This document shows positions 23,763-24,298 of a DNA stretch of 24,298 nucleotides, piece after piece. The stretch's first letter is position 1. Each line of letters starts with the position of its first letter. The translations under genes were made by a program, and so were the position numbers. The notes beneath the pieces are model-generated. The model did no database searches. It had not been told where the DNA came from and worked only from the letters and a program-made list of their open reading frames with translations. Origin of the DNA: an uncultured Desulfuromonadales bacterium (GTDB taxonomy: Bacteria; Desulfobacterota; Desulfuromonadia; Desulfuromonadales; Geopsychrobacteraceae); NCBI GenBank assembly GCA_947259685.1, contig CAMYNC010000046.1, positions 1-24,298 on the forward strand, given 5' to 3'.

Positions 23763-24298
23763 TTAATCGAACATCTCTTTGACTTTATCAAAAAAACCCT
23801 TCCCTTGGGGATGAATATCTTCACCGCTGGCCTTAGCGAACTCTTCCAACAGCTCACGCTGACGGGAATTCAGCTTGCTCGGCACCTCGACGCGCAGCAC
23901 GACCAGCTGGTCACCCCGCCCGTAGCCACGCAGCGAGACGATCCCTTTACCGGAAATCTTGAAAACCTTACCAGTCTGGGTGCCGGCCGGAACCTTTAGA
24001 TTGACCTTGCCGTCAAGGGTCGGAACTTCCAGGTCGCAACCGAGGGCCGCCTGGACGAAAGAGACCGGCACCTCGCAGATCACATCCTGCCCCTCTCGCT
24101 GGAAGATCGGGTGCTCTTCGACACTGATCACCACGTAGAGGTCGCCTGCTGGGCCGCCTTGCAAGCCGGCCTCCCCTTCGCTGCTGAGTTTCAGTCGGCT
24201 GCCGGTTTCCACCCCGGCGGGAACCTTGAGCGAGAGGGAACGCTTCTGCTTGAACTGACCGCTGCCCTTGCAGTCGGGGCAGGGATCGGCAATGATCT
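23763..24298 (-). CDS. dnaJ: Chaperone DnaJ, C-terminal part (5' end outside window)
   Basis: The 178 visible residues are the end of DnaJ, the J-domain co-chaperone that delivers clients to DnaK. The last zinc-finger repeat CPDCKGSG is followed by C-terminal domain I ([20 protein letters not shown], then [19 protein letters not shown]) and domain II ([23 protein letters not shown] would be its start). The J domain, the G/F region and the other zinc-finger repeats lie beyond the window. The C-terminal end, [15 protein letters not shown], is complete at the TAA (23763-23765). Confidence 0.95.
   Translation of the reverse strand, partial: IIADPCPDCKGSGQFKQKRSLSLKVPAGVETGSRLKLSSEGEAGLQGGPAGDLYVVISVEEHPIFQREGQDVICEVPVSFVQAALGCDLEVPTLDGKVNLKVPAGTQTGKVFKISGKGIVSLRGYGRGDQLVVLRVEVPSKLNSRQRELLEEFAKASGEDIHPQGKGFFDKVKEMFD

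Overview
The window looks like chromosomal DNA of an anaerobic, cytochrome-rich deltaproteobacterium, most likely of the Desulfuromonas/Geobacter/Pelobacter group. This is inferred from gene content: a three-haem c-type cytochrome, two large hybrid sensor kinases, a phasin remnant, a ferritin/rubrerythrin-like tail and a periplasmic Dsb protein. No rRNA or other strict phylogenetic marker is present. There is no CRISPR array, tRNA or rRNA.

Layout. Positions 1-900 hold the tail of a ferritin-like gene, a gene-poor stretch with hairpins and a small unknown minus-strand gene. Positions 891-1903 are a scar: the left end and first half of an IS21-family element is fused tail-to-tail with a broken phasin-like gene. 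Positions 2001-3282 hold a MerR/B12-binding regulator of the CarH/LitR type followed by a PNPOx-like flavin-binding protein. Positions 3398-6365 (minus) hold a stand-alone receiver and a membrane hybrid kinase with REC and HPt domains. Positions 6666-9255 hold a rhodanese and an SLC13-type anion transporter with internal RCK_C domains. Positions 9531-13383 are a SNF2 ATPase/SWIM zinc-finger gene pair. Positions 13491-15334 (minus) hold DsbA-like, metallo-beta-lactamase-fold and small zinc-ribbon genes. A divergent multihaem cytochrome follows (15460-16662), then aroC (minus), a regulatory-looking intergenic region with a candidate small RNA, a beta-carbonic anhydrase and a second hybrid kinase. 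The window ends with a periplasmic-binding/LpoA-like protein and the C-terminal part of dnaJ (both minus).

How the genes may work together. The kinase at 3912 contains H, D and H sites and lies just upstream of a lone receiver, so it can be read as a local phosphorelay. The SNF2 and SWIM genes are 4 nt apart and share one upstream promoter region containing a perfect palindrome. The DsbA-like protein and the three-haem cytochrome are divergent exported proteins, and the former could act on cysteine pairs of the latter. The most promising non-coding signal is at 17955-18151 between aroC and the carbonic anhydrase. It holds a perfect 15-bp inverted repeat, a near-consensus promoter, a transcript whose 5' end can pair with a segment just before a strong terminator, and no convincing ORF. 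The most interesting protein signal is the CarH-like regulator, which keeps the W-x9-EH and E-x-H-x-x-G motifs of adenosylcobalamin photoreceptors.
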